A stretch of DNA of 64,000 nucleotides from Sipunculus nudus (taxonomy: Eukaryota > Annelida > Sipuncula > Golfingiida > Sipunculidae), in NCBI GenBank assembly GCA_026874595.1, contig CM049308.1:80150124-80214123 (forward strand), written 5' to 3'. Positions within the stretch are counted from its first letter, which is position 1. Each line of letters begins with the position of its first letter. Below are positions 37,023 to 48,499 of the stretch, one piece after another. Both the position numbers and the translations under genes were made by a program. Under the pieces are notes generated by a model, which saw only the letters and a program-made list of their open reading frames with translations, was not told the origin of the DNA and did no database searches.

Positions 37023-37729
37023 ATATCCTCTGAGCTATGGGGCTCCCACGTACCCTAAGAATAATGCAAAATTTGATACAATAACTAATGCATTGATCAC
37101 CATGATTGTCCACAACTAATGCATTTATCACCATGATTCTTTGCATGGATATTGATCATGATGTTTTATCAGTTTCTGCAGACTGGTGGCGCCACATGTA
37201 TTTTTTCGATTTTTTAAAGTTTTTTTTCTCTATTTTTGAAACCTTTTAAGATTTGTTCATCTGTTAACAGGGCACAAATTATATCAACTGGACCTAGAAT
37301 CTTCTGTCATGACATGCAAGGACGGTCATAAAAAGTCTATATGGAAACCTGATATAAGATCTCTGTTACTGATATCCTTTCAGCTATGAGGCTCGGAAGT
37401 TCCTCCCAGAATAATGCAAAATTTGATACAATAACTAATGCATTGATCACCATGATTGTCCACATTTGTATTGATAATGGCTTGTTTCATCAGTTTCTGT
37501 AGACTGGTGGTGAAAAGTCATCTTGTAAACCTTGAAAATAGGTGTCTGTTACCCATATCCTTCATGCTACAGAGCTACATAGTACCCCAATGAATATTGG
37601 ATGATTTTATACAAAAGGTCAAGTTTGGAAAAAGTATTTCATTCAAATTTGACATTCAGATGATAAAATTACTTTTGTCAATGTCTTCCTGGTCAGCTGA
37701 GCGTCATGACCCCTGGGTCACTTGTTTTA

Positions 37730-40455
37730 TCATGTATTTGGATATTTCCAGATGGGATTGAACTGATTTTTCATAAAAGTAACCGGTGGAAAATAGTATA
37801 GGAGTACTTAGTAAAGTTAACTCTTAAGTATCCTAGTGCAACGTAATATGTAGGAAAAGAATATTTCCTACTTACGTTAAATGCACTGGATTGATACCAC
37901 TGTTAAACAAGTGGGTTTGATATATCCTAAAAATATTTCTCAAACTCTTTAATGAACATTTCAGAGCACTGTAGCCTGATTGTGTATCAAGAAGAGGGTC
38001 CACACACTGTTCCACTGACTTTTTTTTGCCACAAGGAGAGTGTCTTGATATTAAGAAAACACCAAAAAGTGTCCCTATAAGTATACATAATGGTAATTTA
38101 AAAGTTTCCTGAAGTACAGAAAAAGTATATAAAAATTTCTAAAGAAAAAGTTGTGAAAATAAACAGAAATTTGATGGATCATCCTATGATGGGGCCATTT
38201 TACACGTAGATATTTTGGTTCAAAATACACAAAAGTTGCATTTCCCTTCAGTTGCTGAAATGTTATTAAAATGCTGAAACGTTTAATGAACTGAAAAGTA
38301 GCAGAAAGTTTAACCTTCTTCCTCAGGGAAATGTTACACCATGACTCGTGTTAAAAAAGACACATTGTCTGGGTCTAAGGAAAGTGTCCTGTAGTAGGCA
38401 GTGACTTACACATCAGTAATACCATTCTCATCACACATGTAAATGTGATTTACATAAAAAAACATAATAACTTCATGGTTCATATGTCATAATAAATGAC
38501 AGAAATGTAGGAAGGCAGATGTGTAGTTCAGTGCAGGCCTGAGCTGAAAAATTTGCCCGGTGCTCATTTATGAATATTAAAGTAAACAGGAGCAAGAAAT
38601 ATAACATATTATGTCAGATGAACAGCTTTATCTGGTTACAATTGCAACATAAAATGTAACATTAAAATAAGTTTTATGAACAAAGACCTGTCTCTGAGCA
38701 GCTGCAACATACAAGATGGTTGATTTAGGGGTAATGGTCAAGAAACATCTTGAGTTGTGGTGACAGAAGTTTGATGACAGCTCATTTGTTTAATATGATT
38801 TATTACACCAAGAGTACCCTGGTCACTGGTAACCTGGTTGTGACCTTGATGATACCATAAGGTACAGGGGCTTGCTGCAGCAGCCCTGAGATGGCAGTCT
38901 GTCAGCATACCCCCTGCTAAAGAAATCACCTTTAATGGACCTCAGACAGGTCCCAGCACTAAGCAAGCATCATATGGTCATTTAGTGTCAAAATATGGAT
39001 GACCACTTAAGTAGCCTGGGCAGTTCATAGCATATCTATCACGGTGGAGATCACTCTATGACTAATGTGAACTTGTGTGTGTGTATTTAGGGCTAGTGTA
39101 GGGTGACTGGCCGCTTGAAGATGCAGACATTTGGGGCAGTTTTGTAGGATTCCTGTAGTGTCTCCCCTGGCTGGAATGTGTCACAGTGTCCGCTTGTATA
39201 TCATCACCTGGTGTACACTTGACCTGACCTAGCCACCTTGCAAAAATGGTTACGGAAGGACCCAAGATTAACTTTCTGTCCCACTGTCCAAAGCAGTCCT
39301 CTCACTATGTCCTTGTCTTAACATAAAACATACATTTATGAAGCTCCCACTTTCTACCAAACATTGCACACAAAATTATTTTTTACAGGTGGGTAACATT
39401 TCCATGGCATCGCCTAAATGTTTTTAATTAGCTTAAAAGAGATTTGTCAATTTTCAGCACTTTTGAAATTTACTATAGTATTTATACAAATGAGTTCAGC
39501 CCTGATACACAAGTCTTTTGCATACCATCAGAAAAACTGAATAAATTTACCATGCCCACTTATATCTCTGTATATGATTGAGTCTGAGGAAGTTCAGGCA
39601 GACTATTTATTCAGTACTGTCATCAACAGATTTGTGAGATCTGTTTACAGGATTCATGGGATCCTAAATTGCAAAATGTTCAAAATAAAAAGGAAGTTAA
39701 TGCCTGAAGTCCTTTAATTCTTATTATAATTTTATTCATGTTGTACAATCAAAATAAATTTGAATGAATTTAGTGTGAATAAAAATAATTTCCAGTACTG
39801 TGATGTATAAACTATTTAAAGGTGAGCGCTAGGTCTTTGGGTCCATGTTTTCTTTATTTTTTCATACAGTTCTGTAATTTTGTTAGGGTTTAAACCAGAG
39901 TAACATCACCACATCCTGTAATCCATATCAGGGGACAGGGGGTGTCTGTATCTTACTGTGGTCTACTATCAGGTGACTCTGAAGATTTGCTGAGAATGCA
40001 CTCAACTTATACAGCATATGACCAAACCAGTATCCAGATACAGTTAACTGTGTCAGCTCAAACTGCACTCAGTGAACTTCTGTCAGTACTGCTGGGCATA
40101 AAATAGTTATATGGCATGCTGTATTCAGAGTACAGATATTCCATGCAGTGCAACATTTAACGTGTCAAGGCTACATTGCTGTTGTACAGACCTTATATAC
40201 AGGAAGGAAGGAAATGGAGGTTCATATAGCACATATAAAGTGCACCAGTACTAATGCATACTCCCTTTATCAAAAGTTGCCCTCTTTGCTACATATTTGT
40301 AGAATAAAATCATGCAAGACAATTTTTACAGAACATAATGTGCATGGATTGAAGTTTATAACACATATTGTAATCTTAGGTGCTGTAAAATAAATTTAAA
40401 AAGTGATACATTATTTGATTAAATCATGTTTGATTTAATCATAAACACACCTTAC
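37730..40455. other. Intron stretch without a supported feature
   Basis: AT-rich sequence with no recognisable exon, RNA gene, terminal repeat or tandem array. Confidence 0.55.
40413..40437. other. Perfect 10-bp-stem hairpin
   Basis: GATTAAATCA and TGATTTAATC are exact reverse complements separated by only four bases (TGTT). The stem is AT-rich, so stability is modest, and no function is evident. Borders are good to a few bases. Confidence 0.5.
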
Positions 40456-40583
40456 ATGTTTTATTCAGCATTGAACTCAGGAATTCTGTACTTTGTTAGT
40501 CTAAAATTGGAGAAAATACATTTTTTATTCAGCATTGAATTCAGGAATTCTGTATTTTTGTTAGTCTAAAAATGGAGAAATTC
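40456..40583 (+). repeat. 64-bp tandem duplication
   Basis: TTATTCAGCATTGAA, then TCAGGAATTCTGTA, then TTGTTAGTCTAAAA and TGGAGAAA occur twice with an offset of 64 bp. Only a few substitutions and one-base indels separate the copies, so the duplication is fairly recent. Confidence 0.8.
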
Positions 40584-41824
40584 TGTACATATGTACAGAT
40601 TTTTAGCACTTTTATTTTATGAATGACTTAATTACATGTTGTAATAAAGTTCAAAATCCTTATTTCTATATCAATAAAGTTAAAAGAAATGGAATATGCA
40701 TCAAACTGGAACTTGAGAAACTTAAGAATTCTTAAATTGTGGCTAATTTTTGAACAGTTACCAGATCTGATGTTTTACTGTTAATAAAATTGTGTGTATG
40801 TGTGCAAATATATTTGTGTTTGATGAAGTGAATCACACAAAATCCTGCTACAGATATATAGGTGTGGTGCACACAGGGTGATATAAATTAGAAGTACCTC
40901 CTCCCTGCCAGTCTCCTGGTCTGATGTGTTGACTGTAGTAACTTAACAGACATTAAAACAGCATCAGCACCCTGTTACTACCGTTCAGATTGTTACCAGG
41001 TGAGCACCAGGGCCCCCCCATACTGAACATCATGTCACTGATCTCTGTCTTATACTGCTCCACACCCACTGACGAACACCATTCCTAGTTTATTATCATT
41101 ATATGTATTATGTTATTATTATATTATATTTCTCAGCCTGTAATGATTGGTCAGGTTTATGTAACAGGTAGGTTTTACAGCATGGTTCATCTCGATGATT
41201 ATCTGAAAAACATTTTATTGATATTTTCAGTTGTATTATAGTGGTAAAATAATTAGTGCTCATAAAGAACAAGTGAACACACTAGGTGCTTTCTTTTAAA
41301 GAAAATGGTTTAATCACTGACGATAGTCTGCTTGATGGTCTTTTCAGGCTGATGATTTCATATTCAAGCCATATGTATTGTAACCTATTATAATTTTATG
41401 ATTTTAGCGTGGTCCAAAAAAAGTGTTATTCTGTCCTAAACTTTGCCAGTACATATCCCCTTGCCACCAAACTCTCATTCCACAGATAGATTCTCCCCTG
41501 GACACTCCATGGACTACTTTCGTGTGGCATGTACCTTGCTCCCAGTTTCTCAAAGCTGCTCATGAGGGCTGCTATTTAGCTTAAACTTTAAAACCCAAAT
41601 GTCACAGGTTGCATGGAGAAATTATGGGTATACTGTTTTTACAAATAAGAAAAAATCTAATAATGTGTGGTAAAAGGTTGACAGATTCATAGCATTAATT
41701 GGTGATGACATATCTATATAGTTTAGAAAGGCAGTTAAATATAAACCTGAAAGGAGCTTGGTAAAATTTATTAATCACATGCTTGGTGATTTAAAATGGA
41801 CAATTGAATCTTTGGTTGTTTCAG

Positions 41825-41858
41825 ATACTGGTGACCAACCAGATCACAACGCGTTATG
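41825..41858 (+). CDS. RAD51B: RAD51B 34-nt microexon (ILVTNQITTRY)
   Basis: The exon encodes ILVTNQITTRY plus the first base of a Gly codon. ILTNQITT in human RAD51B matches directly; VTNQ is a hallmark of the strand leading into the DNA-binding L2 loop in RecA/RAD51 proteins. The acceptor is TTGTTTCAG/ATACTGG and the donor TATG/GTAACC. Phase 0 entry and phase 1 exit agree with both neighbours. It follows the 37.9-kb intron and precedes one of only 449 nt. The L2 segment formed with the next exon (RYGGSSLEGTDGY) is shorter than in human RAD51B, so an extra small exon in the 449-nt intron cannot be ruled out. Confidence 0.82.
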
Positions 41859-42307
41859 GTAACCATGATAAGCATGAGGATGAAGATCAAGGTGATACTC
41901 ACTGCTCCAATGATCGTCTTGTAGTAAAATCCATAGTATATTAAAATACTGTGCTTAAACACGAGTTTATGAATTAGGCAGGGGTGACTGTGTTTGGTAA
42001 ATTTAGGATATCAATTTTGTATACAGGTACTGATCATTCACTTTCTTTGTTCTCTGGAACCAGGAATGTATGATTATGTTAATTAGAGGGATAATTTAAC
42101 ATACCAACAGCGATCTGAATGTCTTTAATGCAACTATGTATTAAACTGTGAAAAGAATATACATATATGAAAAATATATATGGATTTATAGTTTTTTTTA
42201 AAAATAAAATATAGAAAAATTGAATAAATTAATACAGATATATGCATTTTGAATGCTAATTGCTCTTTGAAATCAGGTGTAAAATCCTGTTGTGTTTTGT
42301 GCTGTAG

Positions 42308-42423
42308 GTGGGTCAAGTCTGGAGGGGACCGATGGTTATGTTACAGCAGCCCTGGGTAACACATGGAGTCACAGTGTTAATACAAGACTGATTGTACAGT
42401 ACCTGGATGGTCCACGAAGACAG
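42308..42423 (+). CDS. RAD51B: RAD51B internal exon (ALGNTWSHSVNTRL)
   Basis: Completing a Gly codon, the exon reads GSSLEGTDGYVTAALGNTW and continues SHSVNTRLIVQYLDGPRRQ. The ALGNTWSHSVNTRL string is nearly invariant in RAD51B and identifies the gene securely. In RAD51 proteins this region holds the conserved G.(T/I)W.H strand after loop L2. The acceptor is GCTGTAG/GTGGG and the donor ACAG/GTGGGA, leaving phase 0. The open frame here extends into the intron to 42477, but homology stops at the donor. Confidence 0.94.
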
Positions 42424-43000
42424 GTGGGATACACCATACACACACATACATGTCCAGAGTTCAAACCACTTTGCTAGAAAGCAAGCTTCACTGGTGAAAC
42501 AGTTTGGTCCACTTTTATGTGCAGCCCATAACATTATAATATAGATACCACACGTATATGCACCTGAGTATGATGAATAATATGCAGGGCTTAGATAGTC
42601 TCTGCAGACAGTAAGGGTGCCTGCACCCCTTGGTTTATAATGAATATTAGTGTTTCAGGATTTATCTGGCAATAAAATTGGTGCTGCACACAGTTTGCTA
42701 CACATTAACACACATACACATATCCTCTTTATATGCTAGCAAGATACCATTGTGGTGTTCCCTTGTTCCTGCTGATAAACTTCTGGAGAAAACCTGCATA
42801 AACTATATAATTGGATATATATGGGTTTAAATTAATGGCTTGTGTTAAATTTCATTTTCTGTGTAATCCATTAAATTGGCAATTGATCCACCATCACTCT
42901 TAGTGTTTTCTTGGTAATTATACCATAATGTAATTAACGTTAAACATGGAGGTTGAGATAGGGGTCTTATCAGTTTAAATATCATGTTTTTTTTCACCAG

Positions 43001-43079
43001 GTGCTTGTTGCCAAATCACCAATTGCTCCATTTTCTACATTTGTGTATACAATTAAAGACAAAGGCATCGTATTGGAAG
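43001..43079 (+). CDS. RAD51B: RAD51B exon, C-terminal core strands (VAKSPIAPFSTFVYTI)
   Basis: The exon encodes VLVAKSPIAPFSTFVYTI then KDKGIVLE plus the first base of the next codon. Human RAD51B has LIAKSPLAPFTSFVYTI followed by KEEGLVLQ, so this is the end of the conserved ATPase core. The acceptor is a long T tract with TTCACCAG/GTGC and the donor GGAAG/GTAAGA. Human isoforms differ after exactly this point, and the C-terminal tail is poorly conserved, which explains why the next exon is hard to find. Confidence 0.94.
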
Positions 43080-43333
43080 GTAAGATTTCAATTCAATAAT
43101 AACACAGTAAGATCTTTCTGGAAACATTGGCATCGGGATTATTCTGTATAGATAACAGAGTTAATGTATTTAGATACGCATAGGTTACAGTGAATATGGA
43201 AAACCTGTTATTTCTGAAGAGACCAAGGATTCATTCATCAAATAAGGAGACATGTATCAATACATCTCTCATAAAACTATAGGAGCAAACCCAAGACACA
43301 ATTCATGAGAGCTTCGGAGGAGTCTGATACCTG

Positions 43334-43347
43334 CTGCCCTCTGGAGG
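43334..43347 (-). promoter_or_regulatory. CTCF-like match (13/14)
   Basis: The minus-strand reading CCTCCAGAGGGCAG matches CCASYAGRKGGCRS at all but position 3 and is followed by CAGG, as in many vertebrate sites. It lies about 250 bp after the last recognised RAD51B exon and has the same orientation as the match at 4709. Confidence 0.3.
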
Positions 43348-43975
43348 AGAAAAAATACACTATTGATGTGGTAGGCTGGTGACTGTAACCTGATCACCTG
43401 TGTAATGTTATTGTATATTAACTTGTGGTCCCAGTGGGAGGAGCCAAGTTGGGGGAATTATGAGGGCTTGGTGATTGGATAAATAATGGGGCACACGATT
43501 TGTAAACTTCATTTACAGAAAGGGGCCCCTGACCATGGATAGTGGACCCTGTGATTTTGAGTCCAGTTGGCTTGCTGCCTGTGATGTCACAAGTGTCTGT
43601 CCTGTATCTTTATACTACAAGCCCACATGTGTAGAAATACTCCCCACAGTGAGTTGTGAAAATTCAGGAAAGAAATATGAATGTGTCCGCTTGTTATACC
43701 ATGGTTTTGAAATGTCATAAAGTCTACCTTTGAAATATGAATAGTCTGTCAATTTTAAAAAGCAGCATGGTGTCTATTGCATATAAGAAAATTTATAGGC
43801 CCTGAATACTAATGTATAATATAACAGTTTATACTAGTATGCTAACTGTTCCAAAATTAGATGGCTTCAGCCCCAGAAAAACATTAAAAAAAATTATATA
43901 TGCAAACAGTGATTGTCATTGGTTTACTTCATAATCTCTTCCTTACATTTACTTGTCTCTTTCTCTTGATCTCAA

Positions 43976-44167
43976 GGTCTCTACTGGAAGAGAGCGCTCA
44001 GTAGAGCACATACCTCCACCAAGCCAGAACAAGATAGTCCCTGTATCCAGATCCACATAAAAATATTTATGGGTCTTCCCTCTCCCTTATCACACCTTTT
44101 AAGATGGTTTCATGGTAATTTGTTCCTAATAGAGAAATCCTGCTAACACAAACTAACAAACAGACAC
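43976..44167 (+). mobile_element. Dispersed retroelement-like repeat fragment
   Basis: The segment reads GAGCGCTCAGTAGAGCACAT, ACCTCCACCAAGCCAGA, then ATAGTCCCTGTATCCAGATC, later TATTTATGGGTCTTCCCT, TTTCATGG and finally TCCTGCTAACACAAACTAAC followed by AAACAGACA. I recognise this order of words from a repeat widespread in invertebrate and some vertebrate genomes, ending in a (ACAA/ACAG)n tail as non-LTR retroelements do. Family name not assigned. Confidence 0.55.
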
Positions 44168-46695
44168 TGATTAAAACTGCTAAGTAGGGGTATAAGTACA
44201 GCAATTTAGTCAATAATTCATTATAAAAATCTGCCTTATACACTGTTTTAACAGACTGGAAAATTTATACCTAATTTGGATGCTAACACAAATTGGGTTA
44301 CTAGTAATTGTTAAAGTGTAGGAGTGTTGTTTATTGTGTTTAATGAGGTAAGTTAATGGAACATAAAACATCAAAGAAAACCCTAAAATTTTTGGTTCAA
44401 ATGGTGTTTTCGTTGTATTTTCGGTACAATTCATGAAAATTTTGTCTATACCCCTTGACTGTTCTTTCATCCTCTTTACAATAACTAAAGTTCTAATGAC
44501 TATATGACATATTGAAATGATATGCAACATTTGTTGAAGTTTTTACCAGTATTGGTTTTAGATGTAGACATTTAAGGTTCAGACAAATTATTATGATCTT
44601 TGGTAAACTACCAGTACACCTGTGGTTGCCACAGTGTGGCTTTAATGTGGTTGCCCAAACAGTTTTTGACTTCCCCAACAGAACATGCATAAAAAGTCAA
44701 TATATGGGACACTGATAAAACTGAACATCTGTACAGCAAATATCTTCTGAACAAGTTTTGGTGATTCTGTAATTATTATAAAGATAATTAAGGTTGGAGA
44801 AGTATGTATAGGAGAAATCAGTATAACCAGCACTGCACTGAAAAGTTATGCCTTGTCTTGTGACCTGTTGGAGTTCAGAAACAGAGCACTTTTATGAGAA
44901 ATGAAAACTGGAGCCCGAAAGTGGGCGTAAAGAGACTGTAATTAGCCCCAGAACCAATACCATATGGATGTACTCTGGTGTATTATTTTGATGTTTCACC
45001 CCGTATCATTCAGCTGACAACAGAAAGTTAAGGTTGTCATTCAGTGCTGTAACCTGACCTCCACAGACAAGCAGTACTGGTGGTGATGATTGTGGCAGGC
45101 AGTGTTAGAGTGATAAAGACTCAGTCTTGATAGCCTCCCAGTTAAAGGGACACAGTACAGGGTATGGAACTGGGATGGCATTAGGGAATGTCTCCTTACT
45201 GTCACACTTGTTATTTATAATACCGGCTCTGTACTGAGGTTAAAAAAGTGAATACTGCTCATAGCACAGAGGGTTAAAATTATTGAGGTGATCAAAAAGT
45301 ATAAACTATGAATACTGCAGTTTAAACCTAGGATAGGTTGAAACAATAAAATCATTTGAAATATAACAGTTTGGCTGATGTTTTTGGGTTTTGCGTTTGA
45401 AATATGAGGTTGATAAAGAATGTGATACTTTGTCACATTCTTCTCATGAGTTAAAGCAGTTGGTGTTGTCTTTTGTAATGTCTCACTTTTAGCTGTAAGT
45501 GCAATCCTGCATAGTTACACAGTTCTGCCCAAATTTCTTTCCTCAAGTAATGTATAGTGGGTAGGGGTTAAGAGATGGCTTTGGAAATGGTCTTATGACT
45601 AAACACACATTTTATTTATTTTCTTATGTCAGTATCTTCACCTGAATGAATACCACATGTAGTATAACAGTTAAAAAGAATGACAAACTTCAGTGTCGTT
45701 TCTCTCATGATTACATTAGCTGCAGTGGATGCTGGTCATGGATATCAGTAGAAAGATGATACAGAGTACATACCCTCTTTTATGTAATGTATAAGGACAC
45801 CATTCCCACTTGAATATAGAAAAATGCCTTGTCAAGGGAAGTCCGAAGTACACTTACACACCATCTCACACATATAGGCTCAGACACAGTGACATACATG
45901 GTCAGTGGCTGTATTAGAAATTATATTCTTCAAATGATTAATAAATTTTAGTGTCCACTGTCTCCCCTAATGAGTAAATTATATAATAAGGTACTTTTCA
46001 GATTTTCAGAAAAGATGAAGCACTTTAACCCTTTCCTGTTTATATTAAATTTAGATTTCAGACAAATTCTGACCCTCTTTACAATAACATTACATTAGCT
46101 TTTTCACTCATCTTTGTTGTATCTTCACAAAATTTTCAGTTTCTGCTACAGAGAGGGTTTGCTTTAGGTGAAAAGGAATCTTTAGATCTTAAAATAGATT
46201 GAAATAGGTTTGACCTCAGAGAATCCAACCATATGAGGGGGCTCTAGGTGCCACTTAGGAATAAGAGTACACTGTAGAGAGTCTGCAAACAGTATAATGG
46301 GTTGCTGAAGTTGTTTGTGATTCCATAATTTGAAACCACAGTTCAGTACCTAATTCAATCCCTTCTCCTCATAACTTCATTCGTCACAGGCAGGGCTGTA
46401 TCTGTTTCAGGTGATGGACAGCCTGGTTAAAAAAATGAGCACAGTGATATACACATACATATAGTACAGCATTGCTTTAATACACAGTGATGAAAATTAT
46501 GGCAGACATAGGCAAGTAGTGTACATTGGTAAAATACAGCCCGAGCCTAGGCAGATGTCAACCATAATGCTGAATACAGTGGGTACAAGTTCGGCTTATG
46601 AAATGCTTGGGCTTTAGGTTACAGTTGTCAAAATGATAAGTGTGACTTTTTGTGGGTACAAAGATCTACAAGATGGTGGTTTGGTTTGGTTTGGT

Positions 46696-46710
46696 GGGGG
46701 GGGGGGGGGG
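46696..46710 (+). repeat. Homopolymer G15 tract with preceding TTTGG repeats
   Basis: A GGTTTGGTTTGGTTTGGT array (about 46677-46695) runs directly into 15 G residues. The composite is G-rich on the + strand and could form quadruplex structures. The overlapping open frame at 46650-46949 is low-complexity and not considered coding. Confidence 0.8.
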
Positions 46711-47361
46711 TGCTGCTGGGTGGCCTGATGTTCCTCTTTATGAGTAAGAGAGCAGCTACAGCCAATACCAGAGGTGTGGTCATATCTGAAGTCAGGCCAC
46801 CACGGCTTCAAGTCAATTACACAATTAGGTTACAAAGTCAGTTATTCTGTCAGCTGTGGTGTTGCTGTCTGATGACTTTGAGGCACTTGTTTTGTCTAGA
46901 AAAACATTTCAAGGACAGGATTCCTTTAGTTTTCAGTATGAGTAAATAAAACTATTCTAAATATATCCACACACTTGTGCTGCACAATCACTTGCATATC
47001 TAAAACTAACCATTACTTGTAAGAGCATCTTTTGATAAAGTGTGAGAGTGGGTAAAAAGTTAATATAAGTAAATACAGCTCTTGATCATGCACACATTTT
47101 GCCTCTTCTGTTGTACTTTGAAGGAAATGAGCCTGAGGGATAAGACAAATTTAAATCTAATTGACACTGAAATGGTGGAAAAAAATACCTTTTTTAAATG
47201 TAAGAATAATAACTATATACATGATTCACTGATATGGTCTGTCATTGGATCGCATATAAATAGTGTATTTTATTGAATGAAATTTTGTTTGATCTCCCTG
47301 ATATATCGAACATCCAGAGGAATATCAGTGTCAGTTTCATGACTCACTCTTGATACCTAGA

Positions 47362-47762
47362 TCAATTATCTCAAGTTGTTTGACCGTGTTCTGCATTATT
47401 TTAACTCTTATAATGAATCTTAGATTTTGTTTTATCATAACTGCCCTGTGCCATGGTGATATTGGGGAAAGTTTTCAATTATTAGTTTGTATAGTGAAAT
47501 ATTTTCTGAATCTTTAATAATTTTATTCCAGACAGAATATTGATTAAATTTGTACCATTACAGATATATGTGGATCCATCATCTCAAGTTGATTGACTGT
47601 GTTCTACATTATTATATAACGCTCATGAAAATTACATTTTGCTTTATTCAGAACTGCCCTGTGCTGTGGTGGTATTTGGGAAAGTTATCAATTTTCAATT
47701 GTGGTAGTGATATATTATCTGATTCTGTAATAATTTAATCTCAGACAGAATATTGTTTAAAA
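47362..47762 (+). repeat. 213-bp tandem duplication
   Basis: ATCTCAAGTTG(T/A)TTGAC occurs at 47368 and 47581. AACTGCCCTGTGC, GGGAAAGTT and AGACAGAATATTG follow in the same order in both copies, the last at 47530 and 47742. Copies have diverged by many substitutions, so the duplication is old. No coding signal was found. Confidence 0.75.
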
Positions 47763-48499
47763 TGAAACTATTTCAAATATGTTTTCTGTAAGCTAAAACA
47801 CAAGTGACTCTGTTAGTGTATTGAACTGTAGACATTTTAAAGGACCAGTTATGGAGTATGACAGACAAGGTTGAAGTGCCTTTGATGTGGTCAGGATGTT
47901 TAACTTTGTGATTGTGTGACAGTGAGCATTGTCTGTTCAGTATCTCTTGTTGTCATACCCCATCATGAAGTAATCAGAGAGGCACTACTGCCAACCCCCG
48001 CTGTTCACAAAAATACACACTAGCCCCTTCAAGGGGCCCATCAAACACAGCCACTTGCCTCTAAACTCGACCCAGGGGGCCTAATTTCTTCTGTGTTAGG
48101 CTATAAGTCAAATATTTGTACACACACTAAAAAACCACATTGAAAAACTAATGGAAAAAGAGTACACTGTGGAGCAGTCTGGGTAGTCATTTCCAGATGT
48201 AGTGGAATATTTTTGCTCATAGAATACTTTCACATGGATTTCCCAGCAGTGGCTTCATTGCACTCCAGGAGAGGGGCACAGCGATTCTGTGTTACATGAT
48301 GTTGTGATAGGTTGTATGGTGGCCAGGATAAATAGAAATACAAGCAGCCCTTGAGTTTGATCCTGATTACCCGCATGCCTGTAGATCCCATCACAGTCTC
48401 AGAGGTGTACTAACCGCCTGACCTGTCTGCACCCTTGCCCTGCTGGACACCACACCTGCACTACCTGTGATTAACCACACACAGATGCTGCTGTCAACC

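Larger units (their letters stand above)
35603..37726 (+). mobile_element. Helentron-like element array: three 5' ends, one 3' end
   Basis: The 5' terminus TTAGCTCAGCTGACTG with its following CATCTGAGCTATAGGGATCA occurs at 35603, 36299 and (decayed) 36858, all on the + strand and followed by CCGTCCGTCC or CCGGCCGTCTG stretches and GTTAACAGGGCACAAATC-like units. Only one 3' end exists: GTCAGCTGAGC (37692-37702), exact inverse of the 5' GCTCAGCTGAC, then hairpin TGACCCCTGGGTCA (37707-37720) and CTTGTT. Internal units carry GGTGGCGCCACC and AGGTCACTGTGACCT. There is no coding frame for a Rep-helicase. Known HINE/Helentron elements have this layout; naming is by structure only. Confidence 0.68.
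3929..41824 (+). other. RAD51B: 37.9-kb RAD51B intron
   Basis: The intron runs from donor GTAAGT after the Walker B exon to the acceptor TTGTTTCAG before the 34-nt microexon. The flanking exons join in phase 0 and read ...NIP / ILVTNQ..., matching RAD51B. Human RAD51B is also known for an extremely long gene body. I see no convincing unrelated coding gene inside, on either strand; the open frames are short and lack recognisable domains. Separately listed transposon remains fill several parts of it. The remaining stretches, notably about 8650-16600, 21350-25240, 28210-33380 and 37730-41820, look like unconstrained AT-rich intron with short simple repeats. Confidence 0.85.

Noticed and set aside
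42292-42477. Extension of the RAD51B exon to the full open frame
   Set aside because: Homology stops at the donor ACAG/GTGGGA at 42423 and phases fit the next exon only with that junction.
43976-44145. A phase-compatible long frame after a good acceptor (TTGATCTCAAG) as RAD51B terminal exon
   Set aside because: The sequence matches the word order of a dispersed retroelement repeat, which explains it better than a coding exon.
46650-46949. 99-codon frame on the + strand and 65-codon frame opposite it
   Set aside because: Built around the G15 tract (Gly and Pro runs); no domain.
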